Assembly: GCA_023663185.1 (NCBI GenBank)
Contig: JAMPHY010000006.1
Location: 112,403-176,402, forward strand
DNA: 64,000 nucleotides
From: Clostridiales bacterium
GTDB taxonomy: Bacteria > Bacillota > Clostridia > Lachnospirales > Lachnospiraceae
Direction of reading: 5' to 3'
Positions 25,468-34,303 of the stretch are shown here, piece after piece. Position 1 is the first letter of the stretch; each line of letters opens with the position of its first letter. A model generated the notes under the pieces. The model did not search any database and had not been told where the DNA came from. It saw only the letters and a program-made list of their open reading frames with translations. The translations under genes and the position numbers were made by a program.

Positions 25468-26745
25468 TTATGGCTTTAATGCAGTGATGGGTATAACAAA
25501 AACACCGTCTTCTCTTTTATATGCCATATTTGTCATCCCACAGATAACGCACAGCACCTTAGGCGGATTATCTCCCTCTTTTTCCATAATCCTTTTTAAT
25601 TCCAACAATTCCCCTGCGGCAGCATCGATCTGATGCGCTCCCAGTTTTATCTCGAAAGCGCCCCAATTTCCATCAGGAAATTCAATCACCGCATCGGCTT
25701 CATTTCCTTTTTCATCTCTAAAATGATACAGTGCAGCATCGTTATACTCCGCATATATTTTCAAATCATGTTCACATAAATTCTCAAACAAAAATCCAAA
25801 TGTATTCAAATCATTATAAAGCATCTCAGGGGTTGCCGATAATGCCGCCACCGCAAGAGATGGATCTATAAAATGACGCTTTGCAGATTTTAACAATCTT
25901 CTGGAAGAGCGGAGATGTGTACTGTATGCCGGCTGGTCATCTAACAAAAAAAGCCTGTTCAGTATATCTAAATAATCTGACACCGTATCTGGATCTATGG
26001 TTATCTCATCTATTGCTCCCATATCTTTTCGCAAGGTACTGTTGCTTACCAGGGTGCTTTCATTTCTTCCAAGCGAGCGAATCAGAGACCATACCTTGCG
26101 CGAATCTCTTTTTATTCCGTCTACTTTATACATGTCATCATCTACAACTGCTTTCAAATACTCTACCGCCAGCTTGCCGCAGGTTTCTTGAGGCGTCTCA
26201 AGATTACCGGGCCAACCGCCCCTTACCACATAATATATTAATTGTTTTAAAGATACTTCACCTGTCGCTTGCGCAGTCATTTGCCCTTCAAACAACTCTT
26301 TCAATGACACTCTGCCTGTAGAATCTCCTGTTTCAAAGAGCGACATAGTCGCCATTCTTACTTTTCCTATTCTTGCAGTTCCGCTGTGCATAATACCTTT
26401 ATGATTTGGCGTGGCAGAGCCGGTCAAAATATATTTTCCTTTTTTATTGTCCTTATCCACCTCAAACCTTATTGCATCCCACAAAGGCGGCACTTCCTGC
26501 CATTCATCAATCAATCTGGGATTATCGCCTTCTAAAACCAAATCCGGACTTAATTGTGCCATTGTTCTTGTCTGAAAGTTATTAGCAGGATCACCAATAA
26601 AAGCCGCACTTTCAGCACGGCTGCGACCTGTCCATGTCTTACCGCAATATTTTGGTCCTTCAATACACACTGCGCCAAAAGTCTGCATATATTCATCAAA
26701 ATGTTTTTCTATTAATCTGTCTCTATACCCATTCGGCGTTAGCAT
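25468..26745 (-). CDS. ATP-binding protein with DUF4143 (AAA_14 family)
   Basis: 425 residues. N-terminal AAA_14 domain with P-loop GPKYCGKTW (about residue 33) and LIDEWQEVP Walker B; KYILTGSATP as sensor. The C-terminal DUF4143 part (residues about 190-420) carries FLFENLCEHDLKIYAEY and a PD-(D/E)XK-like end (DEADAVIEF-like NEADAVIEFPDGNWGAFEIKLG). Such genes are common singletons in gut anaerobes, and their role is unknown. The ATG at 26745 has AGGAGG 10 bases upstream; the GTG three codons earlier touches the ribosome site. Confidence 0.85.
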   Translation of the reverse strand: MLTPNGYRDRLIEKHFDEYMQTFGAVCIEGPKYCGKTWTGRSRAESAAFIGDPANNFQTRTMAQLSPDLVLEGDNPRLIDEWQEVPPLWDAIRFEVDKDNKKGKYILTGSATPNHKGIMHSGTARIGKVRMATMSLFETGDSTGRVSLKELFEGQMTAQATGEVSLKQLIYYVVRGGWPGNLETPQETCGKLAVEYLKAVVDDDMYKVDGIKRDSRKVWSLIRSLGRNESTLVSNSTLRKDMGAIDEITIDPDTVSDYLDILNRLFLLDDQPAYSTHLRSSRRLLKSAKRHFIDPSLAVAALSATPEMLYNDLNTFGFLFENLCEHDLKIYAEYNDAALYHFRDEKGNEADAVIEFPDGNWGAFEIKLGAHQIDAAAGELLELKRIMEKEGDNPPKVLCVICGMTNMAYKREDGVFVIPITALKP

Positions 26746-26801
26746 CGTTGGCACACCTCCTAACTCATAGTATAGCTATATTTCCTGCAACTGTCAATTC
26801 C

Positions 26802-26911
26802 ATTCCGTGATTTTCATTAATTTTATTCCATGATTTTCTCTAATTCTATTCCGCGATTTTCTCTAATCTTATTCCATCATTTTCATCAATCCTATTCCGT
26901 AATATTCATAG
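26802..26911. repeat. Tandem repeat of 23 bp, 4.8 copies
   Basis: Units beginning ATTCC and carrying GATTTTC start at 26802, 26825, 26848, 26871 and 26894 (the last partial). The unit is not a multiple of three and carries stops, so it is not coding. It lies in the 443-base gap between the divergent DUF4143 and XRE genes. The rest of the gap (26912-27122) holds no gene that I can see. Confidence 0.85.
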
Positions 26912-27122
26912 TTTGTATTCCTTTATCTACGTGAGCAACGAGTCAAGGTCATTCTTGCATGACTTTGACGACTGCCACTCCAGCCTTTATATTATTTCCA
27001 AATATATTTATGGAATACAGCCATATTCAACACGGTAAAGACATCTCCCTTTTATTTATCTATTCAAATTGTTTTAAAAACCGTATTGTCTATATCATAT
27101 ATGCTAATATTCCTTTCAGAAT

Positions 27123-27141
27123 TTCCAATGCTAAATTGGAA
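27123..27141. promoter_or_regulatory. Inverted repeat, candidate operator of the XRE gene
   Basis: TTCCAA, seven bases, TTGGAA, located 48 bases upstream of the XRE start. A TATAAT at 27163-27168 could be its -10 box, though no good -35 box is placed for it. Confidence 0.45.
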
Positions 27142-27188
27142 TATCCGTTGTCTGAAAATGGATTATAATGGAAGAAAGGATACGGCTA

Positions 27189-27533
27189 ATGAAGACAAGA
27201 ATCAAGGAATTGCGCTTAGAAAAAAACTTAACACAAAAAAGTCTGGGCGAACGCCTCGGCGCTACGCAGGCAATGTTGAGTAAAATCGAAAATGGCACCA
27301 GCACCCCCGATGCAATGCTGCTGGTTAATCTATCGAGATTTTTCAAAGTATCTACCGACTACATTCTATATCTTTCAGAAGAACGGACAAGTGCGGATTC
27401 GCTGCTTGCGGATAATATGCACAATCTCAAAAAGTATCAACGACTTATATCCTTATACCAGAAAATGAATAACAAGCAACAGGGCGACTGCTACACGTTC
27501 TTAAGCAGTATGCTTGATGCTTCCAATGAATAA
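27189..27533 (+). CDS. XRE-family transcriptional regulator
   Basis: 114 residues. Residues 4-60 are a classical HTH_3 domain (KNLTQKSLGERLGATQAMLSKIENGTSTPDAMLLVNLSRFF); the C-terminal half is helical and may serve for dimerisation. The ATG at 27189 has AAAGGA about 8 bases upstream and is preferred to the ATG at 27168. It stands alone; a strong inverted repeat follows at 27641. It may be autoregulated through the inverted repeat at 27123-27141. Confidence 0.8.
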   Translation: MKTRIKELRLEKNLTQKSLGERLGATQAMLSKIENGTSTPDAMLLVNLSRFFKVSTDYILYLSEERTSADSLLADNMHNLKKYQRLISLYQKMNNKQQGDCYTFLSSMLDASNE

Positions 27534-27640
27534 TAACATATATTTTTTATATAACTTATATAATAATGCAAACAACACTCTGACATAAGCATATCTGCGG
27601 ATTATCACAATCTGTTTAGCGTAATTGGGTTGCGCATCTA

Positions 27641-27678
27641 ATAAAGCCAGAAGATACAAGACTCCCTTCTGGCTTTAT
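27641..27678 (+). terminator. Hairpin downstream of the XRE gene
   Basis: ATAAAGCCAGAAG and CTTCTGGCTTTAT form a perfect 13-bp stem with a 12-base loop. The T run is short, so termination is likely but not certain. Confidence 0.6.
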
Positions 27679-27745
27679 CTGTGTGTCATTATTACAATTT
27701 TGTAAAACTCAGGGGAAAAATTTCAGGCACAAGGTTAGAAATCAA

Positions 27746-27774
27746 TAGACTTTGCCGCATAATTATGCTATACT
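27746..27774 (+). promoter_or_regulatory. Possible promoter of the 63-residue gene
   Basis: TAGACT (27746-27751), 17-base spacer, TATACT (27769-27774). The -35 match is weak. Confidence 0.4.
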
Positions 27775-27816
27775 AACTATAGTGTAATGATTGTTTTTCA
27801 TATCGGGGGTGATACA

Positions 27817-28008
27817 ATGCCTAACTCTCTTGAAGTAACCAAAGATACAATAGAACAATTTCAAAAAGTGCAGAAACACATGATGATTGCGCGCAAGGAA
27901 AATGCAACTGAGACATATGAAAGCCTAAAAGAAGATTATTTATCTTTAAAGGCGATATTAAACGTTGCCGGCGTAAATCTTACCGATATTGATAGAATTA
28001 AAGAATAA
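27817..28008 (+). CDS. Small helical protein of unknown function
   Basis: 63 residues from the ATG at 27817, which has GGGGGTGA upstream. It is predicted to be all helical and highly charged (KDTIEQFQKVQKHMMIARKENATETYESLKEDYLSLKAIL), without signal or membrane segment. It is flanked by its own promoter candidate and a strong terminator, which supports a real gene. I do not recognise a family. Confidence 0.65.
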   Translation: MPNSLEVTKDTIEQFQKVQKHMMIARKENATETYESLKEDYLSLKAILNVAGVNLTDIDRIKE

Positions 28009-28043
28009 AAGCGAAATTAAATATTGGTATAATTAAATCGAAT

Positions 28044-28069
28044 GGCGGGGAATTTCCCCGCCGATTTTT
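28044..28069 (+). terminator. Rho-independent terminator of the 63-residue gene
   Basis: GGCGGGGAA paired with TTCCCCGCC, then a run of T (28065-28069). Confidence 0.85.
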
Positions 28070-28110
28070 ATTCCCAAAATTGCAACAAAAGGAGCCTCTT
28101 TCCATAGCTT

Positions 28111-29619
28111 TTACAGGCTCTTGATAAATTTATCAAACGCCGCCTGTCCTTCTTTAGTGCGCTTATAGACGCCTGAGTCCTCAAGCACCCTCATAAATAC
28201 ATAGCCTATTTCTTTGTGCAGAATATCCATAATGTTATCTTTATTTACATCATTATATTTAGGAAGAAATTCGTCTACCCAATCCGCATGTTTCTCTAAA
28301 ACCTCGTCGCTGCGGATATCCTTTTTCTCAAGAATCGCCTTCGATAACTGCTCCATCTCGTCTTTTAATCTTGCCGGAAGGACTGCAAGCCCCATGACCT
28401 CAATCAGACCAATATTCTCTTTTTTGATATGGTGCAGCTCTGCGTGCGGGTGGTACACTCCTAACGGGTGTTCTTTAGTGGTAATGTTATTGCGCAGAAC
28501 CAAATCCAGCTCAAATTTATCCCCGCGTTTTCTGGCAATCGGCGTAATCGTATTGTGCGGCTCTCCGTCCGTCTCTGCGAAAATAAACGCATCTTCATCG
28601 GTGTATCCCCGCCATTTATTCAAAACTATATCAGCAAGTGCAATAATCCTGTCCGTATCTTTTGAGGCAATACGGATAACCGACATCGGCCAATTTACCA
28701 CTCCCGCTTCCACATCTTCAAAGCCCCTTACCGTAAAAGTTCTTTCCACAGGCGCCTTCGCCATCGCAAACTCGTAGTGTCCGCCTTGAAAATGGTCATG
28801 GCTTAAAATCGAGCCGCCCACAATCGGCAAATCAGCGTTAGAACCCACAAAATAATGCGGAAACTGCTTGACAAAATCAAACAGCTTGCAGAAGGTGTCA
28901 TGCTCAATCTTCATCGGAATGTGCTTGGAATTAAAAACTATACAGTGCTCGTTATAATATACATACGGCGAATACTGAAATCCCCATCTGCTCCCGTTAA
29001 TCGTTACCGGAATAATTCTATGGTTCTGCCTTGCCGGGTGGTTGACGCGCCCTGCATAGCCCTCGTTCTCCATACAAAGAAGACATTTCGGATATCCGCT
29101 CTGCTTCGCGTTCTTCGCCGCCGCAATCGCCTTCGGGTCCTTCTCCGGCTTAGACAGATTAATTGTTATATCCAAATCTCCGTACTTGGTAGATGCAATC
29201 CATTTCATGTCCTTGCTGATTCGGTATCTTCTGATATAGTCCGTGTCCTGACTAAGTTTATAAAAGTAATCCGTTGCCGTCTGCGGACTCTGCTCATACT
29301 TAGCCTCAAACTTCGCAATAACTTCGCTAGGTCTTGGCACCAGCATACTCATAATCTTCGTATCAAACAAATCTCGGTATACTATACTGTTCTCCGTCAT
29401 TATTCCATGCTCGTAAGCATAATCCAGCATTTCGCCTAAGACTGTTTCGAGTTCGTCTACGGTCATTGTGACAGTGCTGTCATCTTCTGGTTCTTCGTCT
29501 GGCTCGTCCAGTTTAAACAATTCAAGCAGCCTGTTAGTTGTATATATTTTATCCGCTTCTTCAATTAATCCGGTCATTAATCCGTATTCTACTAATTTTT
29601 TGATATTATTATAAATCAT
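28111..29619 (-). CDS. galT: UDP-glucose--hexose-1-phosphate uridylyltransferase (type 2)
   Basis: 502 residues, the length of the Bacillota type-2 GalT rather than the 350-residue type 1. Seen motifs: RVNHPARQNHRIIPV and GGSILSHDHFQGGHYEFAM, the latter with the His-X-His catalytic region. It exchanges UMP between UDP-glucose and galactose-1-phosphate in the Leloir pathway. It follows galK by 32 bases in the expected galK-galT order. GGGAG lies about 12 bases before the ATG, a long spacing. No galactose mutarotase or epimerase gene is adjacent. Confidence 0.93.
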   Translation of the reverse strand: MIYNNIKKLVEYGLMTGLIEEADKIYTTNRLLELFKLDEPDEEPEDDSTVTMTVDELETVLGEMLDYAYEHGIMTENSIVYRDLFDTKIMSMLVPRPSEVIAKFEAKYEQSPQTATDYFYKLSQDTDYIRRYRISKDMKWIASTKYGDLDITINLSKPEKDPKAIAAAKNAKQSGYPKCLLCMENEGYAGRVNHPARQNHRIIPVTINGSRWGFQYSPYVYYNEHCIVFNSKHIPMKIEHDTFCKLFDFVKQFPHYFVGSNADLPIVGGSILSHDHFQGGHYEFAMAKAPVERTFTVRGFEDVEAGVVNWPMSVIRIASKDTDRIIALADIVLNKWRGYTDEDAFIFAETDGEPHNTITPIARKRGDKFELDLVLRNNITTKEHPLGVYHPHAELHHIKKENIGLIEVMGLAVLPARLKDEMEQLSKAILEKKDIRSDEVLEKHADWVDEFLPKYNDVNKDNIMDILHKEIGYVFMRVLEDSGVYKRTKEGQAAFDKFIKSL

Positions 29620-29651
29620 GATAATATGATACTCCCTTCTATTTAAACGTT

Positions 29652-30815
29652 TCAGATTTTAGCCGGTCCGTCCCCGATTTCCACTACATAGAAATCCGCG
29701 CTTTTACCGACTCTTTCCTTATACGCCGCGCCCACTTTTGCCTTAAATTCTTCTACCGCCTCGTCTTTTACGATACTGACCGTACAGCCGCCAAATCCGC
29801 CGCCTGTTATGCGCGAGCCGATAACGCCGTCAACCTTCCACGCTTCCTCAACCAGCACGTCAATCTCGCTGCATGAAACCTGATAATCATCGCGCAGCGA
29901 TACATGCGAGGCATTCATAAGCTCGCCAAAAAGCGCTAAATCGTTTTTCTTCAGCGCTTCTACTGCCCTTATCGTTCTCTGATTCTCATATACCGCGTGT
30001 TTCGCCCGACGTACCCGCACTTCATCTTTAATTGCCGATTTATACTTTTCAAACTCTTCTTCCGACAAATCACCGAGTCCGTTTATATCAACGACTGTCT
30101 GTAATTCTTTTAAGGCGGTTTCACATTCGTTTCTTCTGACATTATATTCAGAATTAACCAGCTCATGTTTTACATTGCTATTCGTAACTATAATCTTCGC
30201 TCCCGCCAAAACAAGCGGCGCATACTCATAAGATAAGTCCGCCGTATTTAAGAAAATGGCGTGGTCCTTTTTACCCATAGCAGACGCAAACTGGTCCATA
30301 ATGCCACAGTTCATGCCGTTAAAATTATTCTCAGAATATTGTCCAATCTGCGCTAAATCTATATTCGTCACGTCAAAGCCAAATAAGTCACGCAAAATAT
30401 AGCCTGTCAGCACTTCCAGCGACGCGGAAGATGAAAGCCCTGAACCGTTGGGAATATTGCCGTTCAATACGATATCCAGTCCCGACGGCATTTTAAAGCC
30501 CCTTTTCTCAAAAGCCCACATAACGCCCTTCGGATAATTAGTCCACTGTGCTTCTTTCTCCGGCTTCAAATCGACAATAGACGATTCAATCACTCCCAGC
30601 TTATCAAAATTCATGGAGTAAAAACGAAGCTTGTCGTCTTCCCTTTTTCTGACCGCCGCGTAGGTTCCTATCGTCAATGCGCACGGAAAAACATGTCCGC
30701 CGTTATAGTCAGTATGCTCACCAATCATGTTGACGCGCCCCGGTGCAAAATATACGCCGACGTCTTTAGTATCTCCAAATATTTCCCCAAACTTCTTAAG
30801 AACAGCTTCCTTCAT
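29652..30815 (-). CDS. galK: Galactokinase
   Basis: 387 residues, GHMP kinase. Signature GRVNMIGEHTDYNGG near residue 25, the ATP-binding PNGSGLSSSASLE, and the C-terminal GGFGGCTVSI. It phosphorylates alpha-D-galactose to galactose-1-phosphate, which galT then uses. The ATG at 30815 has AAGGAG about 10 bases upstream; an ATG three codons earlier overlaps the ribosome site. Confidence 0.95.
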   Translation of the reverse strand: MKEAVLKKFGEIFGDTKDVGVYFAPGRVNMIGEHTDYNGGHVFPCALTIGTYAAVRKREDDKLRFYSMNFDKLGVIESSIVDLKPEKEAQWTNYPKGVMWAFEKRGFKMPSGLDIVLNGNIPNGSGLSSSASLEVLTGYILRDLFGFDVTNIDLAQIGQYSENNFNGMNCGIMDQFASAMGKKDHAIFLNTADLSYEYAPLVLAGAKIIVTNSNVKHELVNSEYNVRRNECETALKELQTVVDINGLGDLSEEEFEKYKSAIKDEVRVRRAKHAVYENQRTIRAVEALKKNDLALFGELMNASHVSLRDDYQVSCSEIDVLVEEAWKVDGVIGSRITGGGFGGCTVSIVKDEAVEEFKAKVGAAYKERVGKSADFYVVEIGDGPAKI

Positions 30816-30922
30816 AATAACCATGCTCCTTTCACACTATCCCCATTCTTTCGCAGCCCGCAAGTTGATTTCGCCAAAACGCTTGTGCGCCAATATTTAC
30901 GGCTGTCGTTTCTATATGGGTT

Positions 30923-30952
30923 TAGTCTATCACATATGTACCGAAGTTGTCA
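30923..30952 (-). promoter_or_regulatory. Possible galK promoter
   Basis: Minus strand GTGACA (30952-30947), 18-base spacer, TAGACT (30928-30923), about 110 bases ahead of galK. Confidence 0.4.
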
Positions 30953-30953
30953 C

Positions 30954-30986
30954 TAAAAAAAGCATAACTTCTTGCAGTTATGCTTT
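30954..30986 (-). terminator. Terminator of the MBL hydrolase gene
   Basis: On the minus strand AAAGCATAACT, short loop, AGTTATGCTTT, then seven T. The hairpin touches the stop codon of the gene. Confidence 0.85.
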
Positions 30987-31794
30987 ATATTAGTATCTCC
31001 GTACCACTGTGGATTGCCCTAAGCTTTTCTCCCATTATCGACTTCATCAGATTGAATGCCTGCTGCCCGGTACAGTGTCCGGTATAAAAAACTGTCTCTA
31101 GCTTCTGTAATTCGTCTGCGGTTTTCCTTATTTCTTCAATCTCAGTATCTGTGTATTCGCTTTTTTTCATCATATGAAATCCGCTGATAACAAGGGCGGG
31201 CAGACAACCGTATCTTTCTTTGAAGCTGTCAAGTATGTTTAAAATGCCGTTATGCGCACAGCCGGAAAGCAGTATCATTCCATTGTTGTGCTTTATGACA
31301 AGGCATTGCTCATGTGCAAACTCGTCCTGTATATAAACTCCGTTTACCCGCTTTTTTAAGGAAAGATTGCTCTTAGGCCAAAGTTTTCTGCCCTTTATGT
31401 CTGCCATAAGAGAGAGTTCTTCGTCTATCGCTATATCGCCGTCAATCTTATGTACCTGCGGCAAACTTGAGATACGCTTGTCAATCCCTATGTATCTTAC
31501 GTTGTGATAGTAATCGCCATCAGCATTTTTCTGCATATAAATTGCCGCGTCTGGACATATTTTTACAAAGTCCATAATACCTCCGGCATGGTCATAGTGG
31601 CCGTGGCTGAGAATTAGTGTGTCAACCTTTGCCAAATCTATTCCCAGCGTCTTGGCATTTTCAAGAAAGGCGCCGCTTGCCCCTGTATCAAGTAAAAGTT
31701 TATGCTTCTTTGTTTCGATATAGATACTTAAGCCATGTTCGTATTTACATTCCGGCAGACCACAAGTATCTTCGATTATTGTTATTATGCGCAT
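30985..31794 (-). CDS. MBL-fold metallo-hydrolase (COG1237-like)
   Basis: 269 residues. Metal-binding HGHYDHAGG near residue 66, a second His in LSGCAHNGILN, and FHMMKKSE and YTGHCTGQQAF further on. This fits the COG1237 group, which includes the enzyme annotated as MptE/RFAP-synthase-like 'Atu0492' type hydrolases; the substrate is unknown. Short ribosome site AAGGA before the ATG. It has its own terminator and stands alone between galK and the amidase gene. Confidence 0.85.
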   Translation of the reverse strand: MRIITIIEDTCGLPECKYEHGLSIYIETKKHKLLLDTGASGAFLENAKTLGIDLAKVDTLILSHGHYDHAGGIMDFVKICPDAAIYMQKNADGDYYHNVRYIGIDKRISSLPQVHKIDGDIAIDEELSLMADIKGRKLWPKSNLSLKKRVNGVYIQDEFAHEQCLVIKHNNGMILLSGCAHNGILNILDSFKERYGCLPALVISGFHMMKKSEYTDTEIEEIRKTADELQKLETVFYTGHCTGQQAFNLMKSIMGEKLRAIHSGTEILI

Positions 31795-31870
31795 TGGTTT
31801 ATCAATCCTTTTCCTTTATTTGTTGTTCTCTTGTAACAATTCAACTTTCAGGGACATAAACTGTTATATC

Positions 31871-32788
31871 CTAATCAGAGTACGCTTCCACATCTGCAAG
31901 CAGCTTTTCCCATTTGTCTTCATGCTCGACATAATACAGTGGACACATCTTCCCGCCACAGTCATAATGTCTTAAAATATCGGTATAGTCTAAGTCATAT
32001 TCCTGAAGCAGCCACGCCAAAAGATGTACCAGCGAATCATAAGTTTCTTTTGTAAACTCGCCGTCGTCGTCCAGATAGCAGCATTCTATGGAAATCGAAT
32101 CCGCATTCCTTGTCAAAACCGCATACGCCTGCTCATTAAGCGGAATACACTGTAATATTTCCCCTTCATATCCGATAATAAGGTGCGCGCTTGCCGAGCG
32201 TTCGTGCGTCTGCTCTAAGTTAGCAAAGTAGCTTCTATTCTGTGCCGCGCTCGTTTTAGGATTAGCCGTATAATGTACAAAAATATTTTTTACCTCTTCA
32301 AGCTCAGTCCCCGGTCTTGAATAATCGTTCACATTCAAAAGATTAACTTCTATATCCGGTTTCGCAATTTTATCGTTTTCTTCCAAAACCCTATCGATTA
32401 CAACATCATCGGAGATTACCGCTGATATATCCGGCGCTTTTTTCTCCTGCACAAATCTGTAAATCAGTCCGACAAACAGTACAATAAGCGCTAAAACTGA
32501 TATAAGCATTACCGCCGCAAGTATTCGGCATAGATATACTCGTCTTATTCTCGCCTTTCTGCGCTGCTCGGCACGTATTCTTTCAGCCTCGCTTAGCCTG
32601 CGCCTTCTTTCTGTGTCAATATATTCTAGTCTTCTTGCGGGTTCTCTTCTGCGCTGCGGAGTTCCGCTTTGCCCCGGTGCTCTTCTCTGCTCAGGATTTC
32701 TCCTTCGTCCCGCTTCTCCTCTCCGTCCCGGCGCAGATGTCTCCCATAATATAAGTTCGCTCTTTTTCTTGCGTACACTATTTCCCAC
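31871..32788 (-). CDS. Membrane-anchored N-acetylmuramoyl-L-alanine amidase (Amidase_2)
   Basis: 305 residues from a GTG at 32788. Residues 1-78 are a very Arg-rich cytoplasmic tail, residues 84-105 a membrane segment (AAVMLISVLALIVLFVGLIY), and residues 150-300 an Amidase_2/PGRP domain. Zinc ligands are visible as His in FVHYTANP, His in ILRHYDCGG and the Cys of GGKMCP; SAHLIIG is the second strand. It would cut the amide between muramic acid and the peptide stem, or act as a binding protein, outside the membrane. The promoter has the TTAGAG direct repeats also seen at the two-component and sugar-transporter genes, so it is probably under that response regulator. Confidence 0.85.
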   Translation of the reverse strand: MGNSVRKKKSELILWETSAPGRRGEAGRRRNPEQRRAPGQSGTPQRRREPARRLEYIDTERRRRLSEAERIRAEQRRKARIRRVYLCRILAAVMLISVLALIVLFVGLIYRFVQEKKAPDISAVISDDVVIDRVLEENDKIAKPDIEVNLLNVNDYSRPGTELEEVKNIFVHYTANPKTSAAQNRSYFANLEQTHERSASAHLIIGYEGEILQCIPLNEQAYAVLTRNADSISIECCYLDDDGEFTKETYDSLVHLLAWLLQEYDLDYTDILRHYDCGGKMCPLYYVEHEDKWEKLLADVEAYSD

Positions 32789-32824
32789 GGTGTCTACTCT
32801 CCCCCAAAGTATTTTTATGCGTCA

Positions 32825-32857
32825 ATAATAGCATACTTATCTCTATAATATCTCTAA
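32825..32857 (-). promoter_or_regulatory. TTAGAG response-regulator box and -10 of the amidase gene
   Basis: Minus strand: TTAGAGATATT (32857-32847), ATAGAGATAAG (32846-32836), five bases, TATTAT (32830-32825). The layout equals that at 52490-52522 and 54923-54955. No separate -35 box is needed if the regulator activates. Confidence 0.6.
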
Positions 32858-32975
32858 TATGCCTCCTGCAGCATACCCTATATATAATAGACGTTTTATT
32901 TTAAGAAAAAGTCTCAACTTTTTTTAATTTTTTAAAATTTTTTCACCTGTGCGTATGAACAAGAAAAGAAGTCAA

Positions 32976-33003
32976 TAAATCCCCGGATTAAACAGCCGGG
33001 GAT
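32976..33003 (-). terminator. Terminator of the Rpn-like gene at 33-34 kb
   Basis: ATCCCCGG/CCGGGGAT stem with a 9-base loop, followed on the minus strand by TTTATT. Confidence 0.8.
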
Positions 33004-33008
33004 CAGTC

Positions 33009-34043
33009 TTAATTCGTTCCTGCCAGTTGGAGTTGCTCTTGTAAACGCCGGAGCTCCACTGTCAGTTTAGCGTTCTCTTCCTTTTGTTTGGTAATCTCAG
33101 TTTCCTGTTTGCTTATTTTCGCCTCGTATTCCGCCTTATATTTTGCTTCATATTCTGCCTTATATTTCGCCGTAAGTTTCGTTTCGTATTCAGCCCTAAG
33201 TTTTGCCTCAAGTTTTTCCTGCCACTCCCTATACTCATCACTAGGCAGTCTAATCAACCGTTCTGTCATATTATCGACCTCCTTTTGCAGTTCACCGTGC
33301 TCTGCAAATATCCTCTTCGCCGCATGTCTAAGCAATCTTATATAGTCGCGGCACTGTAACTGCGTAAGATTGCCTGTAGATACCTCTTTCTCTAAAATTA
33401 ATATAACCTCCTCCAAATACTCTGTCAATTCTTTTTTGGTAAATTTCTTGCGGTTTTTTTGTATACGGAAACGAAGTATTGTGTAAGGCAGGAACAAAGT
33501 CAAATGCTTATTCCTGATTTCTTCCAGAGAATAACTCTGGATTTTGACAGTCGGAACCTGATAGATATGCTCGCTGTTATCCTGAAACAATATGCGGCAC
33601 TTAAGACAGTCAGGAATATTGCTGTTTTTCGCAGGATAAATCACCACTGAATGCGGAAACTTAAGCGTAATCTCCCCTGTATCACCATCTATGTTTTTCG
33701 CATGGGTGATTGCGAAATGCACGTCATAGGCAAACATGCGGATTACCATTTCATGCTCGTTCTCCATCTGGCACTCCAGATGATAATAATCTGTGCCGCC
33801 TACCAGAAGCGCGATATCCATAAAGGTAGAGCCGGGCGGCTCTTCTGAATTTTCCCAAAGGGTAGAAGTCTCTGTCTTTAACAACACAATGGAAGTTCCC
33901 TTCGGGTACTCTTTGCCGTAAACTTCTTTAAATAGCGGAAATAATTGCTCCGGCATGGTATCAACAATGGCCTTTAAAATCTCGTCCCACAGTTTACGGC
34001 CATCATAAGCTGCGGTTTCTTTCTTAGGTGTTTTTTCTGACAT
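33009..34043 (-). CDS. Rpn/PD-(D/E)XK-like nuclease-family protein
   Basis: 344 residues. The N-terminal 200 residues hold a nuclease-like core (STFMDIALLVGGTDYYHLECQMENE: Asp, then Glu-X-Gln on the next strand, followed by RMFAYD). The C-terminal 80 residues are a charged coiled coil with repeated YKAEYEAK units. It is a different subgroup from the protein at 9666-10637. Such proteins are frequent singletons in Lachnospiraceae; the role is unknown, and transposase or recombination nuclease is the usual label. AAGGA precedes the ATG. It has its own terminator. Confidence 0.7.
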   Translation of the reverse strand: MSEKTPKKETAAYDGRKLWDEILKAIVDTMPEQLFPLFKEVYGKEYPKGTSIVLLKTETSTLWENSEEPPGSTFMDIALLVGGTDYYHLECQMENEHEMVIRMFAYDVHFAITHAKNIDGDTGEITLKFPHSVVIYPAKNSNIPDCLKCRILFQDNSEHIYQVPTVKIQSYSLEEIRNKHLTLFLPYTILRFRIQKNRKKFTKKELTEYLEEVILILEKEVSTGNLTQLQCRDYIRLLRHAAKRIFAEHGELQKEVDNMTERLIRLPSDEYREWQEKLEAKLRAEYETKLTAKYKAEYEAKYKAEYEAKISKQETEITKQKEENAKLTVELRRLQEQLQLAGTN

Positions 34044-34249
34044 TAATTATCCTTTCCTTTTTCTACTGCAATGATTAAAACATCGCAAACGCTAACAAGT
34101 TACTTTAAGTTACCTTAAAACTGTGAAATGTGGCGAAACGCCGGAATGTTATGTCTGCCATGAAAGCAGTCACAAATGTTTTTCACTTAATTTAATATAT
34201 CAGATATGATAGACATTGTAAATAGGTTTTTGAATTTTTTATGATTCTT

Positions 34250-34290
34250 GTAACAGTTCAGTCCATGTTTTCTAAAGACTGAACTGTTAC
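34250..34290. repeat. 14-bp perfect inverted repeat after the BlaR1-like gene
   Basis: GTAACAGTTCAGTC and GACTGAACTGTTAC with a 13-base loop, 14 bases downstream of the BlaR1-like stop. There is no T run. It probably acts as an mRNA 3-prime end hairpin. No gene is seen in 34044-34249. Confidence 0.6.
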
Positions 34291-34303
34291 TTATTCCTCA
34301 ATT

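Noticed and set aside
26821-26905. TTAGAGA sequences in the 23-bp repeat as further response-regulator boxes
   Set aside because: The half-sites are spaced 23 bases apart, not 11, and no -10 box follows at five bases.
26802-26911. CRISPR array
   Set aside because: The 23-bp units follow each other directly without spacers and there are no cas genes.
27751-27774. TTGCCG as -35 box for the 63-residue gene
   Set aside because: Only 11 bases separate it from TATACT; the weaker TAGACT at 17 bases fits better.
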